DNA of 64,000 nt from Parietaria judaica. Taxonomy: Eukaryota; Streptophyta; Magnoliopsida; Rosales; Urticaceae. Position numbers and translations under genes: made by a program. The DNA lies in NCBI GenBank assembly GCA_954871525.1, contig OX940860.1, positions 29,296,001 through 29,360,000 on the forward strand. The letters are read 5' to 3'. Under the pieces are notes generated by a model. The model did no database searches. It had not been told where the DNA came from and saw only the letters and a list, made by a program, of their open reading frames with translations. Below, one piece after another: positions 1-11,556 of this stretch. Position 1 is the stretch's first letter; each line of letters opens with the position of its first letter.

Positions 1-90
1 ACGCGGTACTTTGATTAATTTTTTTAATTTGAATATTATTTTCCGACAGAGGAATATTCTTCAGCATTTATTTTCCACCTGTAAATCCAG

Positions 91-1947
91 GTATTGGAGG
101 ACAGACTGCCTTGAAGCTCATACGCCAACATGGCTCGATTGAAAAAATATTGGAGTCTATTAACAAAGAGAGGTTTAAATTATAATGAGAAAAGAAAATA
201 TTGGAGTCTATATATTGACTTTTGTTTTTTTAATATATAATATTTCTATCTATATCAATTTGTTAAGTTAGTTGTGCAATTTTTACATTTAAATTATAAT
301 GAGACAGACTTAAGTTCTTATGAGCTTATTAATTTAAATTATATAATATGAGACGTGCTTTTCTTTTCTCAAACTTAATGAATTATCTGGCGTATGATAT
401 TAAGAAACTATTTTCTTCCATTTTAGATACCAAATACCCGAGAATTGGCCGTACCAGGAGGCGAGGCAGCTTTTTGTTGAACCGTTAGTTTGTAGTGGTG
501 ATAACGAAGTTGAGATTAAGTGGACTTCTCCAGATGAAGAGGTAATAGTTTGAACATTTGTAAATTGAGATTTTGAAAGTAGAATATTATTTTACACGCC
601 CTTCAATTTCCGGGATTATTTATTTGTTGGTTTTCTCTGAGCATGCAGGGATTGATTACATTTTTGGTGAACGAAAACGGATTCAACAGTGACAGAGTTA
701 CAAAGGTGTGAATTTTTATTTTTTAATCTTTTTGTTCCTCCAAAGTATTGATTGTTTAATTTAATTCGATTTTCAGGCTATAGAAAAAATAAAGGCTGCG
801 AAGAATAAGTCGTCACAGGGCAGGTAAGTTATGCTTAGATAATATGTACGTGAGCTTCACGGCTTTAGTTAAATTATTTTCGAGGGTCTTAATTTATGTT
901 CTTTAACAGATTAGAATCATTTTTCAAGCCAGTCGCTAGTTCAACCGTACCAAATAAGCGAAAGGTATCATAATTCAATTCATCATGCAATATTTAGGTG
1001 ATCAATTCTTCTTCAACACTGTATAATCCTATTTAAAATACCTCAATCGTTTATTGTGGTTTTCTTTCATGCACTTGTTGTATGTTTGATAATTGAACGA
1101 GTAAATGAGCATTTATAAGCTATTTGTTGCAGACTTGCAGTATCTCCCAAAAACTGTAAAATGTAGCTATTTTTGCCCTATTTGTTTGAAAAAATTCATC
1201 AAATTTTATGCCATGCGGATTGTCCTCCAAGTTTCATACTTATGAAAATAACTTATTTTGAACAAAAATTATCCTGAATTTTAGACAAATGTTGTCCTGA
1301 CAGGGTCATTTTCAGAATTACAAAACTTGGTGGATTATTAAAAAAATAAGTGCGTGTTTAGCCGGTCAATGAGTGAAGTTTCCCTTTATAAATTCAGAGA
1401 GTAAACTGCGAAAACACGGGCATGTCGACCGTAAAGATTATCATGATTTCTTACTAATTATATTACAGGGAACAAAATGTGTGCTTAGATCAGCCACATC
1501 AGCATTGAAGTATAAGATGATATCTGTGAAAGCTTCCAGTTCATCTAAGACCAACATTCCCAAAATACCCCTGATTTCCAACCATCAAATGCCATTACAC
1601 AGCAGAATCTGCTTCGGCATTTGAGGACCATTTGGGCATAAGATTAAGCCATCAAATTCAGTGTTTTAGCGGTTTGTAATAATGATATAATCATCGATCG
1701 AGTGAATTATTTTTTTACGTTTTAGCTTATGATTAATGAAGCCTTTTGCTTAAATATTTCATCATATATATATATAATACATTTCCTTTATCTAATATCA
1801 GATGATGCTGGGTTTGATTTTAATTTGTTTCTCACCCCACAAGCACCGAAATTCTTTATCTTGTTATGGCAGGAGACAGCAGGGAGCACTGCTAAAGAAG
1901 CCGGGAACAAAAAGTCGAAAGCCGGTGGGAATAAAAAGAAGAAATAG
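91..1947 (+). CDS. FEN1: Flap endonuclease 1 (FEN1), C-terminal exons, 5' end outside window
   Basis: Structure-specific nuclease that removes 5' flaps during Okazaki-fragment maturation and long-patch base excision repair in the nucleus. Six exons read in one frame: 91-172, 427-541, 649-705, 777-823, 910-964 and 1873-1947, all with GT/AG borders. The product includes [16 protein letters not shown] (helix-hairpin-helix region), [19 protein letters not shown], and RLESFFKP, which is the PCNA-binding PIP box (core QGRLESFF). It ends in a lysine-rich tail, [12 protein letters not shown], typical of FEN1. The catalytic N and I regions lie upstream, outside the window. The last intron (965-1872, 908 bp) is long and holds a degenerate inverted repeat. 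Family identity is clear from sequence; exon borders are inferred from frame and splice signals. Confidence 0.93.
1196..1350. repeat. Degenerate inverted-repeat (hairpin) element inside the last FEN1 intron
   Basis: The arms CCAAGTTTCATA...TGAAAATAA (about 1219-1250) and TTTTCAGAATTACAAAACTTGG (about 1311-1332) are imperfect reverse complements around an AAAAATTATCC/TTAGACAAA centre. A related hairpin with the same words (CAAAATT, GGACAAAAATTAT, AACTTAGTGGATTATT) is at 29752-29960, so this looks like a small fold-back MITE family. No target duplication is clear. Confidence 0.45.
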
Positions 1948-2701
1948 TTCTTCTGGCGTCACGGCTTTCTAATTATGACGGAAAACCAGCTGTTTATGTT
2001 CCGACCAGAAGTATGTTATTTAGTATTGTAGTATAATTGTAGAAATATTTGGTCTTTTCAATCTTCAAATTGATATAAATTTCTGTGTTTCTGGGTTGAC
2101 AAATATTTATATTAATACTAGGGAAAACTCAGGTAAAAGTACCATAAGATTCTTAAAGCTCACGATGTATTTTAAATTTTATTTCGTAGTGGTAAAAGTA
2201 CTGAAAGTAATATTTTTCTTTCCGCTGTAAGTTTCAATCCACTTCCGTTAATGCCTATCGTTAAATGTCATTTGTCACGTTTGCTCCGGCCAAGTATTAC
2301 ACCCTTCTCTCCATATGTCAACTCCAATCCCACACATTTATCCGTATGTCAACCCCCAATGTTTGCGTTGCTCAAGCCGATATTCTCGAGTAGTATCGGG
2401 ATTAGTCGTCGTTCGAGCTAAATGAACCATTGTTTCCACATCACAAAAACATCTTGGACCAGATTGCAAAGATTAAAAATTCTCCCTTTTTTTTCTTTAT
2501 TACGGCAATAAAATAATAAAACATTTCCAAGTTTCTTTGGAGAGCTAGGTCGGACACCTCTAACGATGCTAAGTAAGAGAAAGATTAGCCACATCGATAA
2601 ATCAAAATACCGCTAAGAACATAAGAGGATCAATCGTGCAAGACTAAATGACCGTCTTGCCCTTTATCTGACAATAAATAATCACGGATCTATCAACGTC
2701 G
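1948..2701. other. Intergenic space between convergent FEN1 and PPR genes
   Basis: This is the shared 3' flank of two genes that end toward each other. It is AT-rich, with no ORF or recognisable repeat. Both 3' UTRs and polyadenylation signals must lie here, but I cannot place them. Confidence 0.5.
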
Positions 2702-4597
2702 TCACCAATAGTCTTTACAAGAGCAAAAACCATCGTTGAAGTGATGAAATCTCACTCGATCCCTCACAACTATTTCCCTATTGAACACTTTTGAAACCAA
2801 CTTGGTGAAAGAATGACAATCTCTGCAAACCCTCAAGTTCTTCACGATCCTCAAACCCGTCCCTTTTTCCGTCCTCGCAAGCCCGAACGCAATGGCAAGC
2901 TTTTCGCTGTGATATGAAGAACCCGGGTTCAGAGATGACTTTTCTACGACGTAGCCAACAGTGCGCAAAGCAGAGACCACTTCACTCAGTTTGGAGTATA
3001 TCTCGTCCGCGCAAGGGTGAGAGCGATCGTCGACGACGAAGCGATGAACTTCAGAGCCCAATTCTATCCAGCTCCAACCGGGGCTCGTCTTGATTCCCTG
3101 GGATTTGATCATATTCCTCATTCGCGCGACACCGAAGGCGTCGTTCGCTCCGCGATAGATCGAGGCTAGAAGCACGCAGTCACCGGCATTGGCCGCCCCG
3201 AGCTCAACAAGGTTCCTCATGGCAGTCTCGCCAATCTTGACATCTCGATGAATCCTGTAAGTAGGGTTGAAATGTTTACACGAAATAAACCGAATTACCG
3301 ATTTTCATTTACTTCTTTTGTTTTCTGAAATTTTCTACAAATGGTTTACACGGATTTTTACCAAACACTGATTAAAGATCGGTATCTGAATAGAACGGGA
3401 CCAATAAACATATTGATTTCACCGCTACCTGCAAGACCCGAGAAGCGTTCGCCAAAGCACGGGGTCGTTCTGCAACGGGCACGTTTCGATGACATCCAGG
3501 GCCTTCTCGAGCTTCCCTGCCCGCCCGAAGAGATCCACGAGGCAGCCGTAGTGCTTGACCCCGGGATTGACTCTGAACTTCAAGCTCATCGACCGGAAGA
3601 AGTCAAAGCCCTCGTCGACCAACCCTTGGTGGCTGCACCCGCACAGCAGCCCCAAGAATGTGACTGAGTTCGGCTCAATCCCCTCCCTCACCATCCTCGC
3701 AAAATAGTCTATCGCCTTCTTCCCTTCCCCGTGTATCCCGAACCCTACAATCACCGAGTTCCAGCTCAAAACATCCCGTCTCCGCATTGACTCGAACACG
3801 CCGACTGCCGTCCCGAGCTCCCCGCATTTCGCATACATGTCCACAAGCGCGTTCCCGACGAACACACTCCCCAAAAGCCCCCTCTTCCTCGCTGTCCAGT
3901 GCGCTCTAACCCCGCCGCTAAGCGCCCCGGTGTCCGCAAAGCTTGAGAGCACCGCAACCACCGTGAACTCGTCCGGCCCCACACCTGCTTCGCCCATCCG
4001 TTCGTACGTCTCAACCGCTTCCCTATGCAAACCCTTTTGAGAGAAGCACGAGATCATCGCGTTCCACGCGATCAAGTCCTTCACTGGCATTTCGTCAAAC
4101 ACCTTTCGTGCCGAACATATGGTTCCGGTTTCGCAGTAAGCCCTCACGAGATTAGTGGCGACGAGGACGTCAGAGGCGAGCCCGCGACGGAGAATCGACC
4201 CGTGAAGCTCTGCGGATTTATGACCCGACCCGAGTCGCTCGCAGGCTTTGAGGATGAAGGAGAAGGTGTACCTGTCGGGTTCTGCTGAGGATTGTCGGAG
4301 CATGGCGTTGTAGAGAGAGAGTGCTTCTCGCGGGTCGTCGTTGCCTCGGATGAGGGAGTTCCAGTGGTCGGCGCGTGGGGTTTCGACGTGGTGGCGGAAG
4401 AGGAGGCGCGCGTGGGAGAGGGAGCCGGCTGAGGAGACGGCGCAGAAGCGGAGGAGCGCGGCAGATACTGCGGGGCTTCGGCGGAGAAGGCCGGCTGTGA
4501 GGGAGAGCGCGTGGAATTTGAGGAGCTTGGCGTGGGAGTTGCATCCTTGGAGGGCTCTCAGAAGAATGGCTTCGAGCTCTGTCTGCATGGGATTCAA
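2702..4597 (-). CDS. PLS-class PPR protein with E/E+ and DYW domains, one intron
   Basis: Predicted organelle RNA-editing factor: PPR repeats bind a target RNA and the C-terminal DYW deaminase acts on cytidine. Two exons, 3429-4597 and 2702-3254, join as SCR|IHRDVKIGETAMR across a 174-bp GT-AG intron (3255-3428); the joined CDS is 573 codons plus stop. PPR motifs run through most of exon 1 (for example VFVGNALVDMYAKCGELG, VKHYGCLVDLFGRAGKLEKA). The E region follows WRTLLGSCR. The deaminase zinc signature is HSEKLAIAFGL plus CRDC, and the protein ends CSCKDYW. The start is the first in-frame ATG; a second ATG is three codons later. The layout resembles Arabidopsis At3g56550 as I remember it, which would make it an orthologue; that assignment is inference. 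No strong transit peptide was judged by eye. Confidence 0.9.
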
Positions 4598-4624
4598 TAC
4601 CGTTTTTTTCGGTTTGAAAACCGA

Positions 4625-5010
4625 GGACTAGTATTTACCCATTTTGATTTTGGTTTCGCTTAGGCTTTGAGAACCGGGCTATATACGAGTACTGGCTGAT
4701 TTGGAGCTCGTATTTACCCGTTTCAGTTTTAGCTTCGGCTTTGAGAATCGGAGTACTACCGAGTTTTGACTAATTTGGAGCCCATATTTACCGTTTTTGT
4801 TTTTGTTTTGAGAATCGAAGTACAAACAAGTTTTGACTGATTTGAAGCCCGTATTTACCCGTTTCGGTTTTAGTTTCGGCTTTGAGAATCGGAGTATTAC
4901 CGAGTTTTGACTCATTTGGAGCCCATATTTACCGTTTCGGTTTTGGTTTTGAGAATCGAAGTACAAACAAGTTTTGACTGATTTGAAGCCCGTATTTACC
5001 AACTCAAAGC
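4625..5010. repeat. Minisatellite of alternating ~74/~66-bp units upstream of the PPR gene
   Basis: The phrase TTTTGACTGATTTGGAGCCC followed by GTATTTACC recurs at about 4690, 4764, 4830, 4906 and 4971. Long units carry CTTTGAGAATCGGAGTA and short units TTTTGAGAATCGAAGTACAA. The two alternate, giving a higher-order period of about 140 bp. It begins just 5' of the PPR start codon, so it lies in the promoter region of that gene. The open frame through it on the minus strand is a by-product of the repeat. Confidence 0.85.
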
Positions 5011-5538
5011 GGGTACTTTTTATCGGTATCAACTTCGTAAACAAAGACTTTAAGCTAGTTTAAACAAATTTGGAAAGTCACGATTTTTGAACCATGACCA
5101 GAGTTAGATTCAACAAATCGATAACTAGTATAAACAAGTCATGGTTTTACTTTTATTAGTGTTACGTAATTTAGAAACACTAAGAAATCGGGACCAAATT
5201 AAAATACCTCAAAATACCAGTTCAGGATCTAGACTTATCTCCAACTAATAGTAACACATAGTTTTACTTCAAAAGTAGGCAAATAAACGTTGAATACTAA
5301 GACTTAAGAAACTATAAACATGTCGTTTCGTTGTTTTGATGGAAAACGACATCATAATTAGCCACTATATTTTCTCTAGCGAGATATTATGAAATACTAT
5401 GTCGTATATCTGTTAAAATACGCATCCGTTGCTAAAGCAAAAGATGTCATTTATTACATAAAGAACGACATGAAAAATAATAATTGAAGTTTAAGTACCC
5501 CAAGCATTAGGGTTTTTGTGCAATTCTATATAAACATA
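5011..5538. other. AT-rich intergenic sequence
   Basis: No convincing gene. The words ACGACAT and AACGACAT recur, suggesting a decayed repeat, but no ends are recognisable. Confidence 0.4.
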
Positions 5539-5813
5539 GGAAAATAGCGACATAAGTACCCAAAGTGTTTCAAAAATTGACATTAAGTTCTCTTTTTTTT
5601 TTTGAGGCGAAAGTTGCCAAACTCTCATTTTGTGTTTTCCTTCATGTTTTTTGTCCAGAACCGCACCACGTATCACATTTTTAAACTCATTAAATATACG
5701 ATTTTAATAAAAAAAAAATTAACTATTTATTAATGATAAACAAAGGTATATCTGATGGGTTTTAAAATGTGACATGTGGTGCGTTTCTGGATGAAAACAT
5801 GATGGGAGACACA
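5539..5813. mobile_element. Truncated MITE, copy 1 of the GGAAAATAGCG family
   Basis: The left end GGAAAATAGCGACATAAGTA and the body (AAGTTGCCAAACTC, TTGTCCAGAACCGCACCACG, AAACAAAGGTATATCTGA, GATGGGAGACACA) match the full-length copy at 21149-21526 almost base for base. This copy stops after GGGAGACACA; the right inverted repeat is missing and a copia fragment begins a few bases later. Confidence 0.85.
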
Positions 5814-5817
5814 GTGT

Positions 5818-6230
5818 AAAAACCCATCCCGTCGTAGATTTGGTATCTCCGACACTCGATACCCAACTAGCGTTGGTATATCCCTCGAGTACGGCATGAA
5901 ACCTACCATATTAGAGGCTGAGGTTTTTGGTTTTCATAAGATAGCCAAAAATCCTCCCGATAACATTTCAATGCTCACTGTTGGGGTTGCTAGTAAATCT
6001 GCTCATTTTACTAACACCGAATGCTATATCGGGTCTAGTGCATTGCATTAAATACATAAGACAACCGATAGCACATGCATACTCCAACTGAGCCAAGGCT
6101 CTTCTATTATTTTTCTCTAGTTTAACACTTGGATCAAACGGGGTGTTCACTTTTTTGAACATCAAATGTTTGAACTTATCAAGCACTTTATCAACATAGT
6201 GCGTAACCCCCACTGGTTCTAGCGAAGCAA
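5818..6230 (-). pseudogene. Ty1-copia retrotransposon fragment (reverse transcriptase/RNase H part)
   Basis: Minus-strand translation gives HYVDKVLDKF, NTPFDPSVKLEKN, QLEYACAIGCLMYLMQCTRP and DIAFGVSKMSRFTSNP, the conserved copia segment just after the polymerase core. Then, past in-frame stops, it gives VIGRIFGYL and AVLEGYTNASWVSSVGDTKS, the start of the RNase H region. At least two stops interrupt it and there are no flanking gag, integrase or LTRs. It sits between the truncated MITE and the OM64-like pseudogene and seems to have removed the 3' exons of the latter. Confidence 0.85.
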
Positions 6231-6283
6231 GAAAAAAAAAAAGGATACGAATTGATGCAGCAATCAGTAAGCTCGGTGCCTAC

Positions 6284-7206
6284 CTTCTTGTCAAGTTCTA
6301 TTGCTTTACTGCAGTCTTCTTCTGCTTGCTGGAATCTGCATATTTCAAGGGATCACTACATGTGTTACAATGTATATATATACTAATGATCTAAAATAAA
6401 TTCAATACCAGCCTAACTCTAGATAGGCTGCTGCTCGATTGCAATAGTAACTTGTGTTCGACGCGTTTAATTTGATAGCTTCAGTGTAAAAAATGCACTG
6501 CTTTATTCCATTGTCTTCCCTTGAATGCAGCATTCCCCTGCACAATACCACTCATATGTAATACAGAAACCGTTTTGATATGAAACTATGACTTCTGCAA
6601 ATCATGTATTTACGGGTTTGTTCTTATTTATATAAAAAATAAAATGAAGTCTGTTGTTAAGTACGTTTTTCACATTAAATACAAGGTATTATGATACCAC
6701 AAGGATGAGCACATACCTTCTCCTTTAAGAGTTGAGATGCCTCCATGTCTCCGTTGGTGTCTAGAAACGGTAACGAATCAGATGCGACTCTCGCTTGGTT
6801 CATATCCAAGATGGTATCTAGAAGAAATTTATCGGTGCCATGAAATGAGAGAAACGAAACAGAGATCGGAGACCCATCCTGCTTTCCAACGGGAACTGTA
6901 TCCTGCAAACACAACATTATACAGAGTCGGTGTATGTCAATATTTTCCTTCATTGTAAAAATAAAAATAAAAATAAAAAAATGTAATGATTTGTTGTGAT
7001 TTATGCTGATCAATCTTAGGTGCCAATTCGAGTAGTTCAAATTCTTGCTATTCCGATCAAGAAACGGCTCTTCTATTATTACCTGACATGCTCGCTATGC
7101 TCGTTACGCCTAAATTCCGATCAAGAAACTCAGAAGAAAGCCCTTTCTTGGTGCGGAGTTTCAATGGAGGATCAGCTACCGTTGGAAATACTAATATACC
7201 GTCATC
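6284..7206 (-). pseudogene. OM64: OM64/TOC64-like amidase-TPR import receptor, broken gene fragment
   Basis: Four exon-like blocks keep gene order: 7083-7206 (DDGILVFPTVADPPLKLRTK, end of the amidase-like domain), 6717-6902 (PISVSFLSFHGTDKFLLD...MEASQLLKEK), 6409-6537 (GNAAFKGRQWNKAV...CNRAAAYLELG, first TPR) and 6284-6335 (FQQAEEDCSKAIELDKK, second TPR). In plants OM64 and Toc64 are outer-membrane receptors whose TPR domain binds Hsp90/Hsp70 carrying precursors. Damage: an extra T in a T-run in the third block (about 6488) shifts the frame; joining blocks three and four makes a TGA; the first two blocks do not join in frame; all upstream exons and the final TPR exons are missing. The 3' side is replaced by a copia fragment. 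Splice-like borders remain, so this is a fragment of genomic origin rather than a retrocopy. Confidence 0.85.
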
Positions 7207-10108
7207 CTGAAACGGTATAGCAAGAGTATAAAGCATATAAGCTCGCAAATTCAGAGATGAGGAACAACCAAGGATAATTCTTTTGAAAGCTACAATAAGA
7301 GAACATAGGAATTAGTACTACATTGATTAAGTACCTTTCTTTTTAGAACAATTGATCAATGGAATTAGCAATTTCCATAGAGGTTATGGTATTAGCTAAA
7401 GTTCTGTAGTTAAATTTCTAGGCATGGGTAAGGCTTCACATTCTACAACTTTATTCAGAATTTCAAGTCATATTTTACAAACATATTAAACTTTTTTTTT
7501 TCTTTTCATTTTGTTCTATTCTCCAGGAAAATCAAGTAAAATACTATTGAATCAATAGAAATAACATTAGGGCTGCATTTATTATGGCTAGATATTCCAT
7601 TTTAAAAATAATCGCTCCCTACCGTGGCATGGAGCCGAACGGTTGCTCCGCAACACCGAGTTGGCGAAGGAAAAAAATGTCGCCATCACTTTATATGTAA
7701 CGCCATCAGTCTACAAACAAAAACACTGAAATAAATTTTGAGTTATTTATATACGAATCTAACACCATCAAATCAATGTACGGCATCATATACCATCACC
7801 CCCCGGGTCCTACGACTTTGTGATAACGGGTTAGAAGACCTAGTTCCGGTCCGACGATTAACGGAGGGTCTGATCCACCAGACACTACAAGATCAGTGAG
7901 TCAAGCATCTAGCCCAGGAAATTCAATAAAAGGCGATGGGCCCGGCCCAATATCCAGTTTTTGGCCGCTACAGCGTTTGATCCATTTTTCGGTATCAACA
8001 CGGCTCACAAACATATATTTAAGTACATGCTTTATGTATAAATATATTTGACATTTACTGAAATTTTATTCTGATTAGTTTTATTCATTAAATAATAAAA
8101 TAAAAAACAAATTGCCCCTAGAAATTTCTCATACCCATGCGCCTGTTGCATTTATCCAAGAATTGAAATAGGGTTAGAGTTGGGGACATAAATATTAAAA
8201 TTATGATCAATTAAAGCGGCATGAGTTTAAAGTGCAAAAATATAGTGGCAAAATACTCAAAATCACAACATGTGACGCATATTTTCGTTCACTTTTTTTA
8301 AGGACGTTGGTCAAATGTCACATGATATCAAATTGACTTAATCGCCTCGGTTTTGTCCAATGTTCTTCATACCACATGACATCTAACTCATCGGTCTTGG
8401 GTATGTATGTCCTCAATTTTCTCGGCCTTAGGTACTTTTGTCGTTATTTTTTAAATTTGAACTCGCCGCCTCGGTTAGTCAAAATTTAAGTAGCTATGCT
8501 GTTAAAACTCAAGGAATTAAAAAGTCAGGTTAATAAGTATTTAAATATTTATTATATATTTTTTGGTAATATATATACATATATAGATTTTTTTTAAGAT
8601 CAAAATTTTTTCGACGTTGATTATTTTATTTTGGCTTTCATTAAGATCTGAAATTATCCAAACAATTTTGGCAACAACATGTGCTCTTCCCTCTCTCTCT
8701 CTCCCAAGATTCTTCGGAGGCTGCGTTCTATGCTAATCCAATGTATTTAGAGCCTTACATATTGGATGTGTCGCGTAGATGTAGTTTTATATGTGTTCGT
8801 ATAATGGTTCTTTTTTAGATTCTAAGATTTTTTTTTTCATCTCCGACTATAATGATTGCGAATCAAGGAAGTAATAACTTGCGGTCGTTGTTGATTGTTA
8901 GTTTCTCAGGAAAATTACCCCGAGTTTCATTAAAGTTTATTTTTTGTTGCTTCGTGCTTCATTATGAAGTCTTTTTATGGTGTTGAAACTATTTAATCAG
9001 GGTCTTGATCCGATATTATACTGCAAAAATCGATGGGTGCATTGATGAGGTTATTGTAAGATAATAATATATAAAAATATTTTATTTATTTATAAGTAAA
9101 TTTGATTCAAAAAGAAAAAATTATCGGGTTTTTTTAGATTTTTATACGGTAAGTATGGATTTTGTGTGGTATACGGCACGGCCACGATGTTTTTGCGGTT
9201 TTAAATAGATCGGGGTCATTTACTATCGATTTTTGTGTGTGTGAAAGCATCCTCATATTTTACAAATAAAATATGCTTTTACAAATAAAATATGCAATAA
9301 AAGATTATGATTAAATTTTTTACTGAATATGTATTACTGAATATAGGTGAAAATCTCGTTTTTGATTTTCTAGGATGCAGTCCAACATGATAAAATATTC
9401 CATGTTTTGAAAGATAAGCTTACTTTTTTTATTAGTCCTCCAAAAGTTATAAGAAAATATTTAAAATTTTGAGATCCACAAATTTGTGAGCCACAGACTT
9501 ACTATCCCACTCTAAATTGTTTACAAACATAATTTGATTAATATGTGATACTTATAATGAATTGACTACGTACTTATCTAAATTTAAATTTAAAGTTGGA
9601 GAAGGCAGCCCAACAAACTGTAGCACTCTTGAAATGTATGTCAAACTCTTCTTAGTGGAATAATACATGTATTTATATCTATATATATACATATATATAT
9701 ATATATATTTATGTACGACGAATAATTCTTTTTGGAAATCGAGAACCTTCCTCCGCCATGAATGTGAGTTGATGAAACCCAAGACGGTAGAAAAAGAGAG
9801 TTCCAGATATCACCCACTTCATAGCATGCAATGCTTTATATATTCGAGATTGAAGGTTTAGACGTTAGAACATTGGAAAAGACACTGCAAAATGGAAGGG
9901 ACAATGCATCAGTTTGTGATTGATGATCGACCTTTGAATTTCTAACACTTCAATGCAATTAATTGATGTACAATTATTATTCACCATTTTAACCGAGACA
10001 ATAATATGAGTTTGAAAGAAAAATATAAATTCTGAAAAATTAGGATTTCTCTCATCCTGAGATCTTACAATGCCATGTCATCTCTTCACGATTTTGCTTT
10101 TATATATA
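7207..10108. other. AT-rich intergenic region
   Basis: No gene recognised. At 7800-7990 a GC-richer patch (CCCGGGTCCTACGACTTT ... CGATGGGCCCGGCCCAA ... GGCCGCTACAGCG) shares its layout with 21745-22040 and is probably a repeat. A CT run is at 8688-8705 and a TA run at about 9675-9705. The rest is featureless to my reading. Confidence 0.5.
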
Positions 10109-10689
10109 GGGTAAATGAGCCAAATGCCCATCTGTAACTCAAGGTTTCAAAAAAAGCTCAAACCTATTTTTGGTAATTAAAATCACCAACTAATTGAAAT
10201 ATGGACCAATATACCCTTCCTTTTTTTTTACGCGTGGATAAATTAAATAACGAAAATCAATTAATTATTCTAATTAATTAAATCAAAATAAAATATGGAA
10301 AAAAATCCACGTTCTTATTTCCTGAAAAATCTGAACAATTAATTTTTGAAATTAAAAAATTCAAGTTTTATTTTCTAAAATTTCATTACGAATGAAATCG
10401 AAAATAATTAATAATATTAGTATTATTTCCTAAAAAATCCACGTTTTATTTTCTAATTTTTTTAACTAATCCTTAATTTTAGTCCTCCTTAATTGTAGCT
10501 AATTTGAACTCGTTTCATGACCTTAACTAATTAACGATTATTGAATTAAATGTTAATGCTAGAAATTGAAATTAATAACAAACTATCACTATTTTTAATA
10601 AAATTACGATTAAGATTTTTTTCACTAGAAATTCAAAACTACATCCACCATAATTAAATCCTCCTAATAACAGCTTCATATTTATATTT

Positions 10690-11005
10690 ACGTATCCTCC
10701 TAATTACAGATACGTATATATAGTTACAAAACTGTAATTACAAAAATATTATAATTACATAACTATAATTACAAAACTAAAATTACGTAACTATAGTTAC
10801 GGATACGTATATGTAGTTACGGAACTTTTATGACAATATTTTTTTAATTACGTAACTGTAATTACAAAACTAAAATTACGTAACTATAGTTACGTATATG
10901 TAATTATAATTACGAAACTGTAACTACGAAAAAATTGTAATTACATAACTGTAATTACAAAACTAAAATTACGTAATTATAGTTACGAATACTTATATAG
11001 TTACA
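10690..11005. repeat. Block of palindromic TAGTTACGTA/TAATTACGTAACT repeats
   Basis: More than ten short variants of GTAATTACGTAACTATAGTTACGTA occur in both orientations with spacers of 10-40 bp. Every unit can pair with its neighbours. It lies inside the putative gene-capturing element, where subterminal repeats bound by a transposase would be expected; that role is inference. Confidence 0.7.
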
Positions 11006-11042
11006 AATACGACATGCAATAACCAAATGGTAACTATCCTTA

Positions 11043-11390
11043 CAAAGGCTCCACGTTGTCGAAGTAGATGTCGAAGAGGTACCATAGGCCGAACAGCGAT
11101 CTGAGCTCGAGCGTCTTCCTCATCCCTCCGCTCTTCGCATCCTCGCCGGCGCTCACGGGAATCCACGGCCTGAGCTTAAACGACGACGACAAGATGATAG
11201 AGACCAGGATCGGTGCGACAAGGCGACATTGCCGAGATTGTGCGGCGGCGACAGGGAGGTGGCGGAGAAGCGAACGGCGGGCAAATGAACGGCTTCCCCG
11301 GCGGTGAACGTAGTCGAAGAAGGAGTGCCGAAGGCCATCGTCGTTGACGGCACTCCGAACAGCAGCGACAACAAAGGTGCTCCGAAGTAG
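11043..11390 (-). pseudogene. Captured fragment of a plastid phosphoenolpyruvate/phosphate translocator (PPT) gene
   Basis: The minus strand near the 3' end reads PVSAGEDAKSGGM then RKTLELRSLFGLWYLFDIYF. This matches the junction between the transit peptide and first membrane helix of PPT (family pattern [23 protein letters not shown], recalled). Upstream is an Arg/Ser-rich, acid-poor stretch (SRSFARRSLLRHLPVAAAQS) with transit-peptide character. It stops abruptly after the first helix. The block is sharply GC-richer than its AT-rich surroundings and is flanked by transposon-like repeats, so I read it as a captured, non-functional piece. Other members of the triose-phosphate translocator family are possible; PPT fits best. 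Confidence 0.7.
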
Positions 11391-11456
11391 AGAGAGAGAG
11401 AGAAGCGCTTGCGGACAGAGAGGAGGGAGAAGTGCTCGCGGACGGTGTATGTACGT

Positions 11457-11462
11457 GTGTGT

Positions 11463-11556
<94 letters not shown>
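11457..11556. repeat. Compound microsatellite (CA)n(TA)n
   Basis: A long uninterrupted CA run (11465-11521) passes directly into a TA run (to 11555). Cys-Val and His-Thr repeats in overlapping frames are artefacts of this tract. Confidence 0.97.

Noticed and set aside
1373..1624. Possible additional FEN1 exon
   Set aside because: FEN1 joins cleanly from RK(964) to ETAGST(1873); this frame has no FEN1 similarity and overlaps repeat-like intron sequence.
3341..4631. Plus-strand and off-frame ORFs over the PPR gene
   Set aside because: Shadows of the PPR coding frame, with no protein resemblance.
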